This document shows positions 23,901-33,050 of a DNA stretch of 64,000 nucleotides, one piece after another. The DNA comes from Megamerina dolium (Eukaryota; Arthropoda; Insecta; Diptera; Megamerinidae): positions 50,729,026 through 50,793,025 of the forward strand of contig OY978529.1 of the NCBI GenBank assembly GCA_963854835.1, read 5' to 3'. The stretch's first letter is position 1, and each line of letters starts with the position of its first letter. The notes under the pieces were generated by a model. The model did not search any database, was not told the DNA's origin, and saw only the letters and a list, made by a program, of their open reading frames with translations. The position numbers were made by a program, and so were the translations under genes.

Positions 23901-24940
23901 CAAAAGGTCATCTGAAAGAGCATATGTATTACCACATATAATATGAGTATTGTACATTTGTAAGTGTATATGTACATTAATACTATATGACCATGAAAAT
24001 ATCCACCACAAACCCTTACAATATATATTTGAACAATATTGAGGAGATTTTGTCCCCAAAAAAAGTTCATATGTCGTGTCGAGACGCACCTTTCTTTGAA
24101 CTGGAATGGAAACCTTTTTTTTTTATCCTTTAATGTTCTTATATGGAATCATTTGTTTGTCTGAATTACGAGTATTATTGTTTGGGTACGTTCTTTTATT
24201 ACCTATATATCATATTTTGGAAATTTATTTTTGTAAAGAATCGTGTATTGAAATTTGTGTGCTTATTTTTTGATTTCTCATTATCAAACTTAATATGCTT
24301 GAATTTAGTTTGTAATGCAAGAACAAAAGAAGCTTATCAATAAAACTATACTACAATAATTAGAGAAATACTTAATTATTATATACATTTTCTAATTTGG
24401 TTTTTAAAATTTTTCACAGCACCTTAATGTATGTTAGAATTTTTTTGACTTATTCATTAGGTTTGCGTTAACAATGAGTCCACTCATAAAATACAAGTAT
24501 GTATGTGCATATTTGCTGATGAATCAAATTAGCAAAATGATTATTTATTTTATAGTTGTTGTAATTTGATAATACTTCTTCATTGATAATTTGTACTATA
24601 AATATAAAAGTATAAAATTCTCCGTAAATATGATACTGAAAAATGATTACAATAATCGTATCAAAATAATCACTTAAACATTTCAGTATTTGTTTGATTG
24701 TAAATATTATAATATGATTTTATTTTGAAGAGTTTTGACGATTGCATATCCAATATTGGGGAAAAAAAAAATTTTTTATATGGAAAAATTATAAAAAAAA
24801 ACATTTTATTTCATTGTATTTTTGTTTAATTTTGTGCAATAATTTCTTGTTTCTGCAATATTGGGAAAAATCAATGTTTGCATATGCAAAAAGTATAAAA
24901 AATAAATTGTTTTTCATTGTATTTTTCCGTAAAAGGTCAC
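20910..24940. other. AT-rich intergenic DNA upstream of the BEL element
   Basis: About 4 kb with no gene I can support. The least AT-rich part is 21180-21480, which includes a CAG/CAA run. At 21466 an ATG in decent context opens a 64-codon frame starting like a signal peptide (MENYCLIFLFIVAHFVSGAS), but the rest is unconvincing. Near 21768-21820 the segment CAACATGTATATA is repeated. Just before the BEL element, an AATATTGGGRAAAA segment recurs at about 24750 and 24858. Confidence 0.45.
24936..24940 (+). repeat. BEL element target-site duplication, left
   Basis: GTCAC immediately before the 5' LTR, repeated at 30971-30975 directly after the 3' LTR. Five-bp duplications fit BEL/Pao integrases. 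Confidence 0.85.
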
Positions 24941-25159
24941 TGTTTGGTTATGCAGCCATCGTCAACAGCAGCGCAGTCAACGTAGACAGCGCGGCCGAGG
25001 CGCTAAATACCATCAATACACATATATATACATATGTGCATCTATATACATATATTTACCTATGTAATATTTTATTTACGGTTCTTTTATTTGAGGTCTT
25101 TAATTTTGTAAGTAGCAATTATTAGTCAGTCGTGTTTTGATCGCTGATTAGACTACACA
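24941..25159 (+). repeat. BEL 5' LTR (219 bp)
   Basis: Starts TG and ends CA. It lacks 15 bp present in the 3' LTR between two AGCA direct repeats, suggesting a slippage deletion after insertion. It also reads GCGCGGCC where the 3' LTR reads GCGTGGCC. It should carry the promoter, but no clear core promoter motif was picked out. Confidence 0.95.
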
Positions 25160-25164
25160 TTTTT

Positions 25165-25182
25165 TGGTGACCCCGACGTGAT
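25165..25182 (+). promoter_or_regulatory. Primer-binding site of the BEL element
   Basis: TGGTGACCCCGACGTGAT begins 5 bases after the 5' LTR. The leading TGG pairs with a tRNA CCA end. The tRNA species was not identified. Confidence 0.7.
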
Positions 25183-25492
25183 CTCGTTGATCATCGTTTT
25201 TTTTAGTTTAATTTAATTCGTTTTTTAAACAGATTTGTTGTATCGACAACAACACAACATTATTGAAATTGAAGGTATACATAAAAAACTGTACCTTACC
25301 TGCATACGTACATATATACACGTATATACCTGTACCTAAGTAATTTGTTGCTGACATAACAGAGGAAATTATATAGAAGAGTTTAGCTGTGCATGTACAT
25401 AACTAAGTCGATCGATAAGCTGCTATATACGTAGTAACATAATAGTTCCGTTGCAAAATCGCCCGTTATTGAACCTGTTAACATTCTTCATC

Positions 25493-28400
25493 ATGGCGAC
25501 AAAACAAGCTGCACAGTTGTCTCCAGAAAACATGGTAATTTTTTACAAGCGTAAGGCGCAATCAATTTATGCGAGGGCTCAGGCTATTGATCGTGCTCTT
25601 GAAGGTGACCGCATAAATTTGCTCACTGACGCAGATTTAAATGTGCGCCTGGAAAGCCTTGAGCAAATTTTTACGACATTTGGCTCAGCTCATGACAGCC
25701 TTGAAGAGCTAGATTTCAATGAGATTGGAGGCCAGCTTCGCAACAGCTTCGATGATTTGCTCATTGCACTACGGTCGCGCATACGGCATGAAATCAGCAA
25801 GCGTCATTCGCAAATGCCACCATGCTCAACCTTGCGACATGAACAGACAATGGAAGGGCAAACAATTATAATGCAAAGCCGACCACGGTTGCCTGAGCTC
25901 AAGTTGCCTACATTTAGCGGCAACTATACAGAATATACCGATTTCTGTTCAATGTTTTCAACTATAATTGGTAAGGATCCTGATCTCACTGACGTCGAGA
26001 AGATGCAGCACCTGCGATCATCATTGAAGGGAGCAGCCTTAGATACCATTCGTTCGTTGGAGATCAGTGAATCAAATTATATCGCTGCTATAGAGCTACT
26101 CGAAAAACGTTTTAATAATAATCGTCTTATTTTCCAGGCACACATCAGTGAGATTCTGGGTCTTCAAAGGGTGGAATCTTCTTCTGCGGTGAAGTTGCGT
26201 GAATTGTCGGACAAAGTTAACGCTAACCTACGAGCGTTGCAGGGTATTGGCAATCCTGAGCAAATAGCAGCCTGTATAATTATACACATTCTTCTCCAAA
26301 AGGTGGATACCGCAACGCAGGCTAAGTGGGAAGAGACTGCTCCATTAGACGTCATACCCTCATGCGAACAATTTACGACATTTCTTGAGAAACGCTGTCA
26401 GAAACTGGAAAATGTTGAGCATTCCATTGCCGCAAACACACGTATTTATCAGATGGGCAAGCGTACTAAAATTGCTAACCCCAGTAGAAAATCTTTTGTA
26501 TCCACTAACGGTTCCAGTGGCTGTGTTTTTTGTGACAGCACAGACCATTCTATATATAGCTGCAGTCGATTTAACAACCTGTCGCCACAACTACGTCTCA
26601 AGGAGGCCAAAAGGCTTTCGCTTTGTTTAAATTGCCTTCGAGTAGGCCACCAACTCAAAGCGTGCAGTGCTGGTTTATGTCGCTCCTGTGGTGCAAAACA
26701 CCATAGCCTATTACATTTTGAGAATCCAAACAGGCAAGGAACCGCATTAGTAGAGCAGAATCCTCAATCGTCGCCGCAATACATTTCGCAAGCGCCACAT
26801 CGTAATTTGGCTGGCCTTACACCTTCTTCGTTCACTTCTTCGGTTACTCAGAATCTCAGTTATGATGTCGTGCTGCTGGCTACTGCGGTTGTTAACGTCA
26901 AGAACAATGTGGGTACATGGGTACCATGCCGTGCACTGCTCGACTCCGGGTCGCAGTTGCACATCATCACATCTCGCCTTGCTCATCAGCTTCAGCTACG
27001 TAGAACCAAGTCGTCTGTCGCTGTGACTGGCCTTGGTGATTCTAGTTTCGAATCTGATGGTTTCACCGTTGACATCAATCTTCGCTCTCAAACTTCCGAG
27101 TACTCAACGTGCATTACAGCTTTAGTGGCTCCTAGTATAACTGAAAATCAGCCCAATTTTACTCTGAGCATTGCATCGTGGAATATTCCTTCCAATATTC
27201 GATTGGCTGACCCGAATTTTCACAAATCTGAGCGGATCGATATGCTTATAGGGGCAAGTCTCTTTTATGAGCTTTTGTGTGTTGGGCAAATCCAGCTCGC
27301 GCCTGGTCTGCCATTATTTCAGAAGACCAAATTAGGCTGGGTGGCTACAGGTGGCGATTCTCAATCACAAACTATATCGGCTCTGTCTGCGCTGTCTACG
27401 TATACCGTCAAAAATGAAAACTACGGCCAACTTGATCAGCTGGTTCGTCGCTTTTGGGAACTCGAGAGCTGCTACACCTCCATCGTCAAACACACAAAAG
27501 AGGAGTTGGATTGCGAGGCGCACTTTAAGGCAAACTACGTTCGATTACCGACTGGCGATTATTCTGTTCGTCTACCACCCAAATCCAACATTGACTTATT
27601 GGGTGACTCCTATCAACAGGCATTTCGTCGCTTCTTGAATCTCGAGCGCAAATTGGAACGTCAACCAGAACTAAAGGTCCAGTATGCTGCTTTTATTCAG
27701 GAATATTTCAGTTTAGGGCACATGTCTTTGGTCAGAGCAGGCAATCAGCATCTTTGTAAATATTTTTTGCCTCATCACTGCGTGTTGAAGGAAGACAGCA
27801 CGACCACCAAACTCCGGGTCGTATTCGACGGTTCGGCAACTTCATCGTCTGGATACTCTCTAAATGATGTGCTAATGACAGGACCTATCATACAACCCAA
27901 GTTGTTCAATATATTGCTGTGTTTTCGAACATTTCCAATCGCCTTAACGGGCGACATTTGCAAAATGTATCGTTGTGTTCGAGTATCAGAGCCAGACAGC
28001 TATCTGCAATGCATCCTGTGGCGAGATACGCCACAGCAACCAGTTCAGATTTTCAGACTCGATACAGTCACCTACGGTACGCGTCCAGCTTCATTTTTGT
28101 CAGTGCGATCAATGCATCAATTAGCCTTTGATGAGCAGCTCTCATTTCCTATCGGCTCTGAAATATTGCGGCGTGATTTCTACGTAGACGATCTCATCAC
28201 AGGTGGTAGCTCCGTTGATGAAGTAAAAGAGATTATGGATCAAGTCACTCATCTGTTAGCAAAAGGGCGTTTCAAACTGCGTAAGTGGTGTTCCAATAAC
28301 TTTGCTCTTCTTCAAGGTATACCACCCGAGGATACGGAAACTCTGCTCAAGTTCGACGATGGAAGCGACATCACGAAGACACTTGGTCTTATTTGGGATC

Positions 28401-30796
28401 CTGCATCTGATCGTTTGCTGTTCGCATTTTCGCCAACGATTGCGCCAGCAAAGCATTGCAAACGCTCGGTTTTGTCAACGATTGCTCGCTTCTACGATCC
28501 GCTTGGCCTTATAGGCCCGATAATTTCCAAAGCGAAGATATTTCTCCAGCAGCTGTGGAGGGAAAGGCTCGATTGGGATGAAAGTTTACCCTCATCGTTG
28601 GATTCATCGTGGAATAGTTTATGTGCAGAGCTTGGGCGTATACCAAAACTTAGTTTTCCTCGATTGTCAATGCCAAAGGGTGTTGTCGAAGTGCATGGAT
28701 TCAGCGATGCCAGCGTCGATGCTTATGGGGCCTGTGTCTACGTCGTCTCCGGCAATGAGGAAGAAAGACAAGCACATTTGCTCTGCTCAAAGTCGCGTGT
28801 TGCTCCTCTCAAGACTCTTACTATACCTAAGCTGGAACTAAGCGGTGCCACCTTGCTGGCGCAACTTATTCATGAGGTATCCGAAATGGAACTTTTTACA
28901 TGCCCGTTTTATTGTTGGTCGGATTCAACAGTGGTGTTATCATGGATAAGCGACGAGCCCTCAAGGTTCCAAGCATTCGCGTCTAATCGTATAGCAGCTA
29001 TACAAGAGTTGACAGCAGAAATGGAATGGCATTATGTGCCTACCAAACTTAATCCAGCTGACATTTTGTCTAGAGGTGCATCTCCCAGCGAACTCATCGA
29101 ATCATCACTTTGGATTCATGGTCCAGAGTTCTTGGCTGAAGATCGAAATAAATGGCCCATGCCTTGCAATATGGTCAATCCACTGCCAGAACTGCGAAAA
29201 AGGGTACTACTTGCGGCACCTCGGTTCATCGACATTACACTGGAATGCAAATATGCCACTTCGTTTACAAAGCTGCAGCACGTTTTTGCGTACGTCTACA
29301 AGTTTCGTCATCGCATTCGTTGCTCTGGGTTGACTATTGATTACATTCCACGAGGCACAAAACTGCTTTTGCGCACAATGCAAATGGCCAGTCTTTGGGT
29401 CGACTACAGTGCTTTGCAAGCCGGTCAATGCGTAAAATCATCCAGTTGCATTGCATCTCTTTCACCATTTATCGACGACTATGGACTGCTACGAGTTGGA
29501 GGGCGGCTGAAGAACTCTGCCCTAGATTTCGACGCACAACATCCAGTAATATTGCCTCGACGTCATCCGGTAACTAACGCAGTCATCATGTATTTTCATA
29601 GACGGAATTTACACGCTGGACCTCGCGCCTTACTCGCTAATATTCGTCTGCAGTACTGGCCCATTGGAGGTCGCAAAACAGTCTCAAGTGCTGTAAGTAA
29701 ATGCACAATTTGTTTTCGAGCTAAACCGTACTTAGCAGAGCATATCATGGCAGACCTGCCTGACGATCGAGTTAATACATCGTACCCATTTATGGTCACA
29801 GGCGTTGATTTTTGTGGCCCATTCTTTTACAAGAGCGAAATACGTAACAGGCAGGCCATAAAATGTTACATCTGCATTTTTATATGCTTCGCTACCAAGG
29901 CCGTTCATATGGAGCTAGTCATGGATCTCTCCACGAACGCCTTTCTAAACGCACTCAAGCGTTTTATTCTCACGCGTTGTCGACCCGCACGAATATGGTC
30001 TGACAACGCTACTAATTTTGTCGGCGCGAGGAATGAGCTTGCCGATCTACGACGCCTTTTTCTTAGCGACGACCATGTAAAGGCTATTCACGAGTTTTGT
30101 TTGGACTATACCATCGACTGGCGATTTATACCACCTCGCTCTCCACACTTTGGTGGATTGTGGGAGGCAGCCGTAAAAACTGCGAAGCATCACTTTTATC
30201 GAGCAGTTGCATCTTCTGTGTTGAATTTTGATGAGCTGCGCACACTCGTTTGCCACATAGCAGCAATCATTAATTCGAGACCTTTGCTTCCACTTTCAGA
30301 GCATCCTGATGATCTAGACGTGTTAACGCCCGCGCATTTCATTGGGACGGCTCCCCTCTCATTGTTTGATGAACCTGATTTAACAGGTCTTAACTTCAAT
30401 CGCTTAGACCAGTGGCAGCGTGTGTCGTACTACCAACAAATCTTCTGGGCTCGTTGGCATGAAGAGTACCTAACTCTGCTGCAGCAGCGTTCCAAGTGGC
30501 GCATACAGAAACTAAGTCTGTCTGTTAATGACGTTGTTCTGGTGAAGGATGAAAACTTGCCACCGCTCAAGTGGCCATTGGCGAGAATCGTGAAACTTGT
30601 GAGTGGTTCAGATGGAGTATCAAGGGTTGCCGAGCTTAAGACGGCGGCTGGAGTAATCCGAAGAGCTGTCAGAAAGTTGTCTCCACTTCCAAAGCAGGAT
30701 GAAGTTGAAGGCCGTAGCCCTCCAACGGGGGGAGAATGTTTGGTTATGCAGCCATCGTCAACAGCAAACCAAATCCAAGCAGCGCAGTCAACGTAG
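25493..30796 (+). CDS. BEL/Pao Gag-Pol polyprotein
   Basis: One uninterrupted frame. The first true ATG is 25493 (MATKQAAQLS); the frame is open from 25451 only through a TTG. Numbering from 25451, the order is: Gag (DUF1759-like, about 150-300), zinc-knuckle region (from Cys358 to about 425), aspartic protease (LLDSGS, Asp about 498), reverse transcriptase (FYVDDL, about 910), RNase H (Asp1086, Glu1129, Asp1158), integrase HHCC finger (Cys1418/1421), integrase core (Asp1453, Asp1518, Glu1572), and a DUF5641-like C-terminus (WQRVSYYQQIFWARW to RRAVRKLSPLP). All catalytic residues I looked for are present. The product would be cleaved into capsid, protease, RT-RNase H and integrase for copy-and-paste transposition. 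The last 20 codons lie within the 3' LTR. Confidence 0.95.
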   Translation: MATKQAAQLSPENMVIFYKRKAQSIYARAQAIDRALEGDRINLLTDADLNVRLESLEQIFTTFGSAHDSLEELDFNEIGGQLRNSFDDLLIALRSRIRHEISKRHSQMPPCSTLRHEQTMEGQTIIMQSRPRLPELKLPTFSGNYTEYTDFCSMFSTIIGKDPDLTDVEKMQHLRSSLKGAALDTIRSLEISESNYIAAIELLEKRFNNNRLIFQAHISEILGLQRVESSSAVKLRELSDKVNANLRALQGIGNPEQIAACIIIHILLQKVDTATQAKWEETAPLDVIPSCEQFTTFLEKRCQKLENVEHSIAANTRIYQMGKRTKIANPSRKSFVSTNGSSGCVFCDSTDHSIYSCSRFNNLSPQLRLKEAKRLSLCLNCLRVGHQLKACSAGLCRSCGAKHHSLLHFENPNRQGTALVEQNPQSSPQYISQAPHRNLAGLTPSSFTSSVTQNLSYDVVLLATAVVNVKNNVGTWVPCRALLDSGSQLHIITSRLAHQLQLRRTKSSVAVTGLGDSSFESDGFTVDINLRSQTSEYSTCITALVAPSITENQPNFTLSIASWNIPSNIRLADPNFHKSERIDMLIGASLFYELLCVGQIQLAPGLPLFQKTKLGWVATGGDSQSQTISALSALSTYTVKNENYGQLDQLVRRFWELESCYTSIVKHTKEELDCEAHFKANYVRLPTGDYSVRLPPKSNIDLLGDSYQQAFRRFLNLERKLERQPELKVQYAAFIQEYFSLGHMSLVRAGNQHLCKYFLPHHCVLKEDSTTTKLRVVFDGSATSSSGYSLNDVLMTGPIIQPKLFNILLCFRTFPIALTGDICKMYRCVRVSEPDSYLQCILWRDTPQQPVQIFRLDTVTYGTRPASFLSVRSMHQLAFDEQLSFPIGSEILRRDFYVDDLITGGSSVDEVKEIMDQVTHLLAKGRFKLRKWCSNNFALLQGIPPEDTETLLKFDDGSDITKTLGLIWDPASDRLLFAFSPTIAPAKHCKRSVLSTIARFYDPLGLIGPIISKAKIFLQQLWRERLDWDESLPSSLDSSWNSLCAELGRIPKLSFPRLSMPKGVVEVHGFSDASVDAYGACVYVVSGNEEERQAHLLCSKSRVAPLKTLTIPKLELSGATLLAQLIHEVSEMELFTCPFYCWSDSTVVLSWISDEPSRFQAFASNRIAAIQELTAEMEWHYVPTKLNPADILSRGASPSELIESSLWIHGPEFLAEDRNKWPMPCNMVNPLPELRKRVLLAAPRFIDITLECKYATSFTKLQHVFAYVYKFRHRIRCSGLTIDYIPRGTKLLLRTMQMASLWVDYSALQAGQCVKSSSCIASLSPFIDDYGLLRVGGRLKNSALDFDAQHPVILPRRHPVTNAVIMYFHRRNLHAGPRALLANIRLQYWPIGGRKTVSSAVSKCTICFRAKPYLAEHIMADLPDDRVNTSYPFMVTGVDFCGPFFYKSEIRNRQAIKCYICIFICFATKAVHMELVMDLSTNAFLNALKRFILTRCRPARIWSDNATNFVGARNELADLRRLFLSDDHVKAIHEFCLDYTIDWRFIPPRSPHFGGLWEAAVKTAKHHFYRAVASSVLNFDELRTLVCHIAAIINSRPLLPLSEHPDDLDVLTPAHFIGTAPLSLFDEPDLTGLNFNRLDQWQRVSYYQQIFWARWHEEYLTLLQQRSKWRIQKLSLSVNDVVLVKDENLPPLKWPLARIVKLVSGSDGVSRVAELKTAAGVIRRAVRKLSPLPKQDEVEGRSPPTGGECLVMQPSSTANQIQAAQST
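30725..30736 (+). promoter_or_regulatory. Polypurine tract of the BEL element
   Basis: CGGGGGGAGAA directly abuts the 3' LTR. It primes plus-strand DNA synthesis in LTR retrotransposons (family knowledge). Confidence 0.75.
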
Positions 30797-30970
30797 ACAG
30801 CGTGGCCGAGGCGCTAAATACCATCAATACACATATATATACATATGTGCATCTATATACATATATTTACCTATGTAATATTTTATTTACGGTTCTTTTA
30901 TTTGAGGTCTTTAATTTTGTAAGTAGCAATTATTAGTCAGTCGTGTTTTGATCGCTGATTAGACTACACA
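30737..30970 (+). repeat. BEL 3' LTR (234 bp)
   Basis: Matches the 5' LTR end to end except for one substitution and the 15-bp segment AACCAAATCCAAGCA. It contains the last codons and stop (TAG, 30794-30796) of the Gag-Pol frame. It is followed by the GTCAC duplication at 30971-30975. Confidence 0.95.
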
Positions 30971-31120
30971 GTCACAATTTAACTAAAAAATATAAAATCA
31001 TAATTTTTTAAAAATTTATTACGTTTGAAAATCATATTTTACTTCAAGAAAACTAGATTTTTTTAGCCTTGAATTTTGAACAAAATTCGAAATTCAAAAC
31101 TTTGTTATGTCATCAATTTA

Positions 31121-31290
31121 CAGGGTGATTTTTTAGCAACTTTCTTTTTGACACCACTCTTTTTGGCAGCTCAGCTGTTTTCGTGTAACATGTTACTGTC
31201 AACCATGTTCAGTTTGGTCTATAATTTAACCATGAATCGACTTACAAACGAACAACACTTGCAGATTATTGTAATTTTATTATCAAAAAA
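31121..31290 (+). mobile_element. 5' fragment of a DD41D-like element
   Basis: CAGGGTGATTTTTTAGCAAC looks like a terminal repeat of this group. About 110 bases later comes MNRLTNEQHLQII, closely matching the start of the 19.98-kb transposase. The family match is lost after about 20 codons, so only the 5' end remains. Confidence 0.55.
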
Positions 31291-31679
31291 TTGGCAAAAA
31301 TGGAATAGAATAAAAATTAATAGATATTTCCATATTTTGTTATTGACAAAGAAACAACAAACAAATACTTTTCGATTTTTATTTTTCAGGACATTCTGCT
31401 ATAAACACCTGAAGTCTTATTAAGCTCTTATTAAGCTTCAACATTAGTCAGCCATTATATGAATATCATCACATCGACCCCAGTAACGGTTTTCCATTAT
31501 TGTCACCTAAATTTTCACTGCTTTTTAATGAAATCTGTTAATCATTAAAATATTGACTGTTGAATAAAATCAAAATTAATTAAAATACAACCCCTAGAAG
31601 ACGAGTACCAGTCCAGGCCAACCAAAGTTGGGATATGCAAGTGGTTCTGATATAACAAAACAATGCAATGTGCAAGAAA

Positions 31680-32000
31680 TTGTGTAATATAAACTGCTGG
31701 AAGAGAGCTCAGCCGGATGAGAGGATACTTGGAGTTTTCGAGAGAAAAGTTCTGCGCAGGATCTTCGGACCTATTTGCGTTGATGGCGAGTATCGAATAA
31801 GGTACAACGATGAGCTGTACGCTAACATTGATAGCGTCAGGCGAATCAAAATCCAGCGGCTGTGCTCGCTGGGTCATGACGAGTGAATGGAAGAAGACGC
31901 TCCAGCGAAGAGGTTATTTAATTCGGCACCAGCTGGAGGACGCGGTAGAAGAGGAAGACCAAACCTCCTTTGGAAGAACCAAACCTATTCTTTTTTTCTC
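31680..32000 (+). pseudogene. LINE (non-LTR) ORF2 C-terminal fragment
   Basis: The frame reads LGVFERKVLRRIFGPICVDG, EYRIRYNDELY, RRIKIQRLCSLGH, then a TGA at about 31884, then MEEDAPAKRL and RRGRPNLLWKNQ in the same frame. This is the region after the reverse transcriptase in a widespread insect LINE group. A fragment of the same group lies at 58.4-58.9 kb on the minus strand. 5'-truncated and dead. Confidence 0.75.
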
Positions 32001-32450
32001 TCATTGAATTATTACAATAAAAGTTTGTAGTTCATACCGGTAATGGCCATGATAGTGTATTAGAAATTTTAAAAGGGATTATCTAAGAAAACAAAACTTT
32101 TTGGCAACATTGGTGATGATAATGGGCAGACTTTGTTTTTTAACACATAGAAAAATACAATCTATTTATGCCTCTCTGCTATTACTAAGGATATTTAGAA
32201 ACGGACATTGAACATTCAAACCAGAGTCTTCAGCCATATATATATATACCATATTCATTATAGTCGAACATGGTTATACTTCTCTCTCAAATAGATATTG
32301 TATGTTAGATGCTTCAGCATATGCTCAAACGAATATTCTCACCAATTACACATCTTTCCACTACTTACTTAGTATTTCCAATCCAATCACCTCAATCATT
32401 GATAACAAAATAAAAAAACCGCTAGCATATTTGTGAAAAGTGTAGGAAAT
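32001..32450. other. Spacer
   Basis: AT-rich sequence with no gene seen. It ends at the probable 3' end of small gene A. Confidence 0.45.
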
Positions 32451-32451
32451 T

Positions 32452-32460
32452 ATTTATTTG
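32452..32460 (-). terminator. Candidate polyadenylation signal of small gene A
   Basis: On the minus strand AATAAATAA lies about 160 bases after the stop codon. A matching AATAAAATAAAT lies at the corresponding place after gene C. Confidence 0.5.
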
Positions 32461-32615
32461 ATTAATATCAAGCACACACACATGAACAAATATATAAATG
32501 CATTTCAATTTTCATAAAAAATAACACTCATACATACATTCACACCTATGTATGTGCTTGAAATAATATGCAAGTATTGTTCACTACACAGCAAAATCTC
32601 GGACAATTTCGCAAT

Positions 32616-32780
32616 TTATTTCTTTGAACCATAACTGGAATTGTTGGGGTTCATTTGATTGCTATGATTGTTTAAGTCGGAACGCGTACCGCTTCCTTGA
32701 TATCCAGCATTGTGGCCTGCACCACTTGGTGTATGCGACGGGTTGCACTGGTTAGTTCTATTTCCTTGTGATTTATCCAT
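32616..32780 (-). CDS. Small Asn/Gly/His-rich protein A (54 aa), TNQCNP family
   Basis: An ATG-initiated 55-codon frame, too short for usual ORF cut-offs, on the minus strand. The product is hydrophilic, with TNQCNP at residues 9-14, AGHNAGYQGSGTRSDLNNHS in the middle and NPNNSSYGSKK at the end. No signal peptide, membrane segment or intron. I do not recognise the family and assign no function. Two paralogues lie at 40067 (+) and 43551 (+). A and C also align outside the coding region: a TATAAAAAGGC box, a CACCATCAGAGA start-site region, the 5' UTR 18-mer GAAATATCCATACATTTG, and a 3' UTR with AAGCACATACATA and GTTCATGTGTGTGTG. Conservation between three copies and well-formed promoter elements make this a real gene. 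Confidence 0.8.
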   Translation of the reverse strand: MDKSQGNRTNQCNPSHTPSGAGHNAGYQGSGTRSDLNNHSNQMNPNNSSYGSKK

Positions 32781-32930
32781 GTTTATCTAAATGAATAAAT
32801 TTAAATATACATTATAGTAGATATGAACAAATGTATGGATATTTCAATAATATTGTTAGATTTACCGAAAATGAAACTTAAAATTTATTTTTCAATTTAC
32901 TCGTACACTTGGCAAGACTCAAAAAGTATC

Positions 32931-33050
32931 TCTGATGGTGATTGCTAAAAATATTTGCCTTTTTATACAAATTACAGATTGTATCGACATTGGTATTGTA
33001 TTATTCGATTTGTTCTTGCATTTAATATAATGTGACCAGAAGTAATTACA
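32931..33050 (-). promoter_or_regulatory. Promoter of small gene A
   Basis: On the minus strand: CTGGTCACATTATAT (about 33040-33026), TATAAAAAGGC (32967-32957), then CACCATCAGAGA with a probable start near 32933, about 34 bases after the TATA box. The order and spacing are repeated at gene C. The GGTCACA element resembles the fly core promoter Motif 1. Confidence 0.7.

Larger units (their letters stand above)
24941..30970 (+). mobile_element. Full-length BEL/Pao LTR retrotransposon
   Basis: A 6.03-kb element bounded by LTRs (24941-25159 and 30737-30970, both TGTTTGG...ACTACACA) and a GTCAC target duplication. A primer-binding site follows the 5' LTR and a GGGGGGAGAA polypurine tract precedes the 3' LTR. 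One open Gag-Pol frame fills most of the interior. The two LTRs differ by one base and one 15-bp indel, so the insertion is recent on an evolutionary scale. No envelope-like ORF is present. The intact frame suggests the copy could be competent, but expression is unknown. Confidence 0.95.

Noticed and set aside
24742..25125. 127-codon ORF overlapping the BEL 5' LTR
   Set aside because: A poly-A/T driven frame continuing into the LTR. No domain, and it crosses an insertion boundary.
25451..25492. Longer N-terminus of the BEL polyprotein
   Set aside because: The frame is open but begins with TTG. The first ATG, in good context, is 25493.
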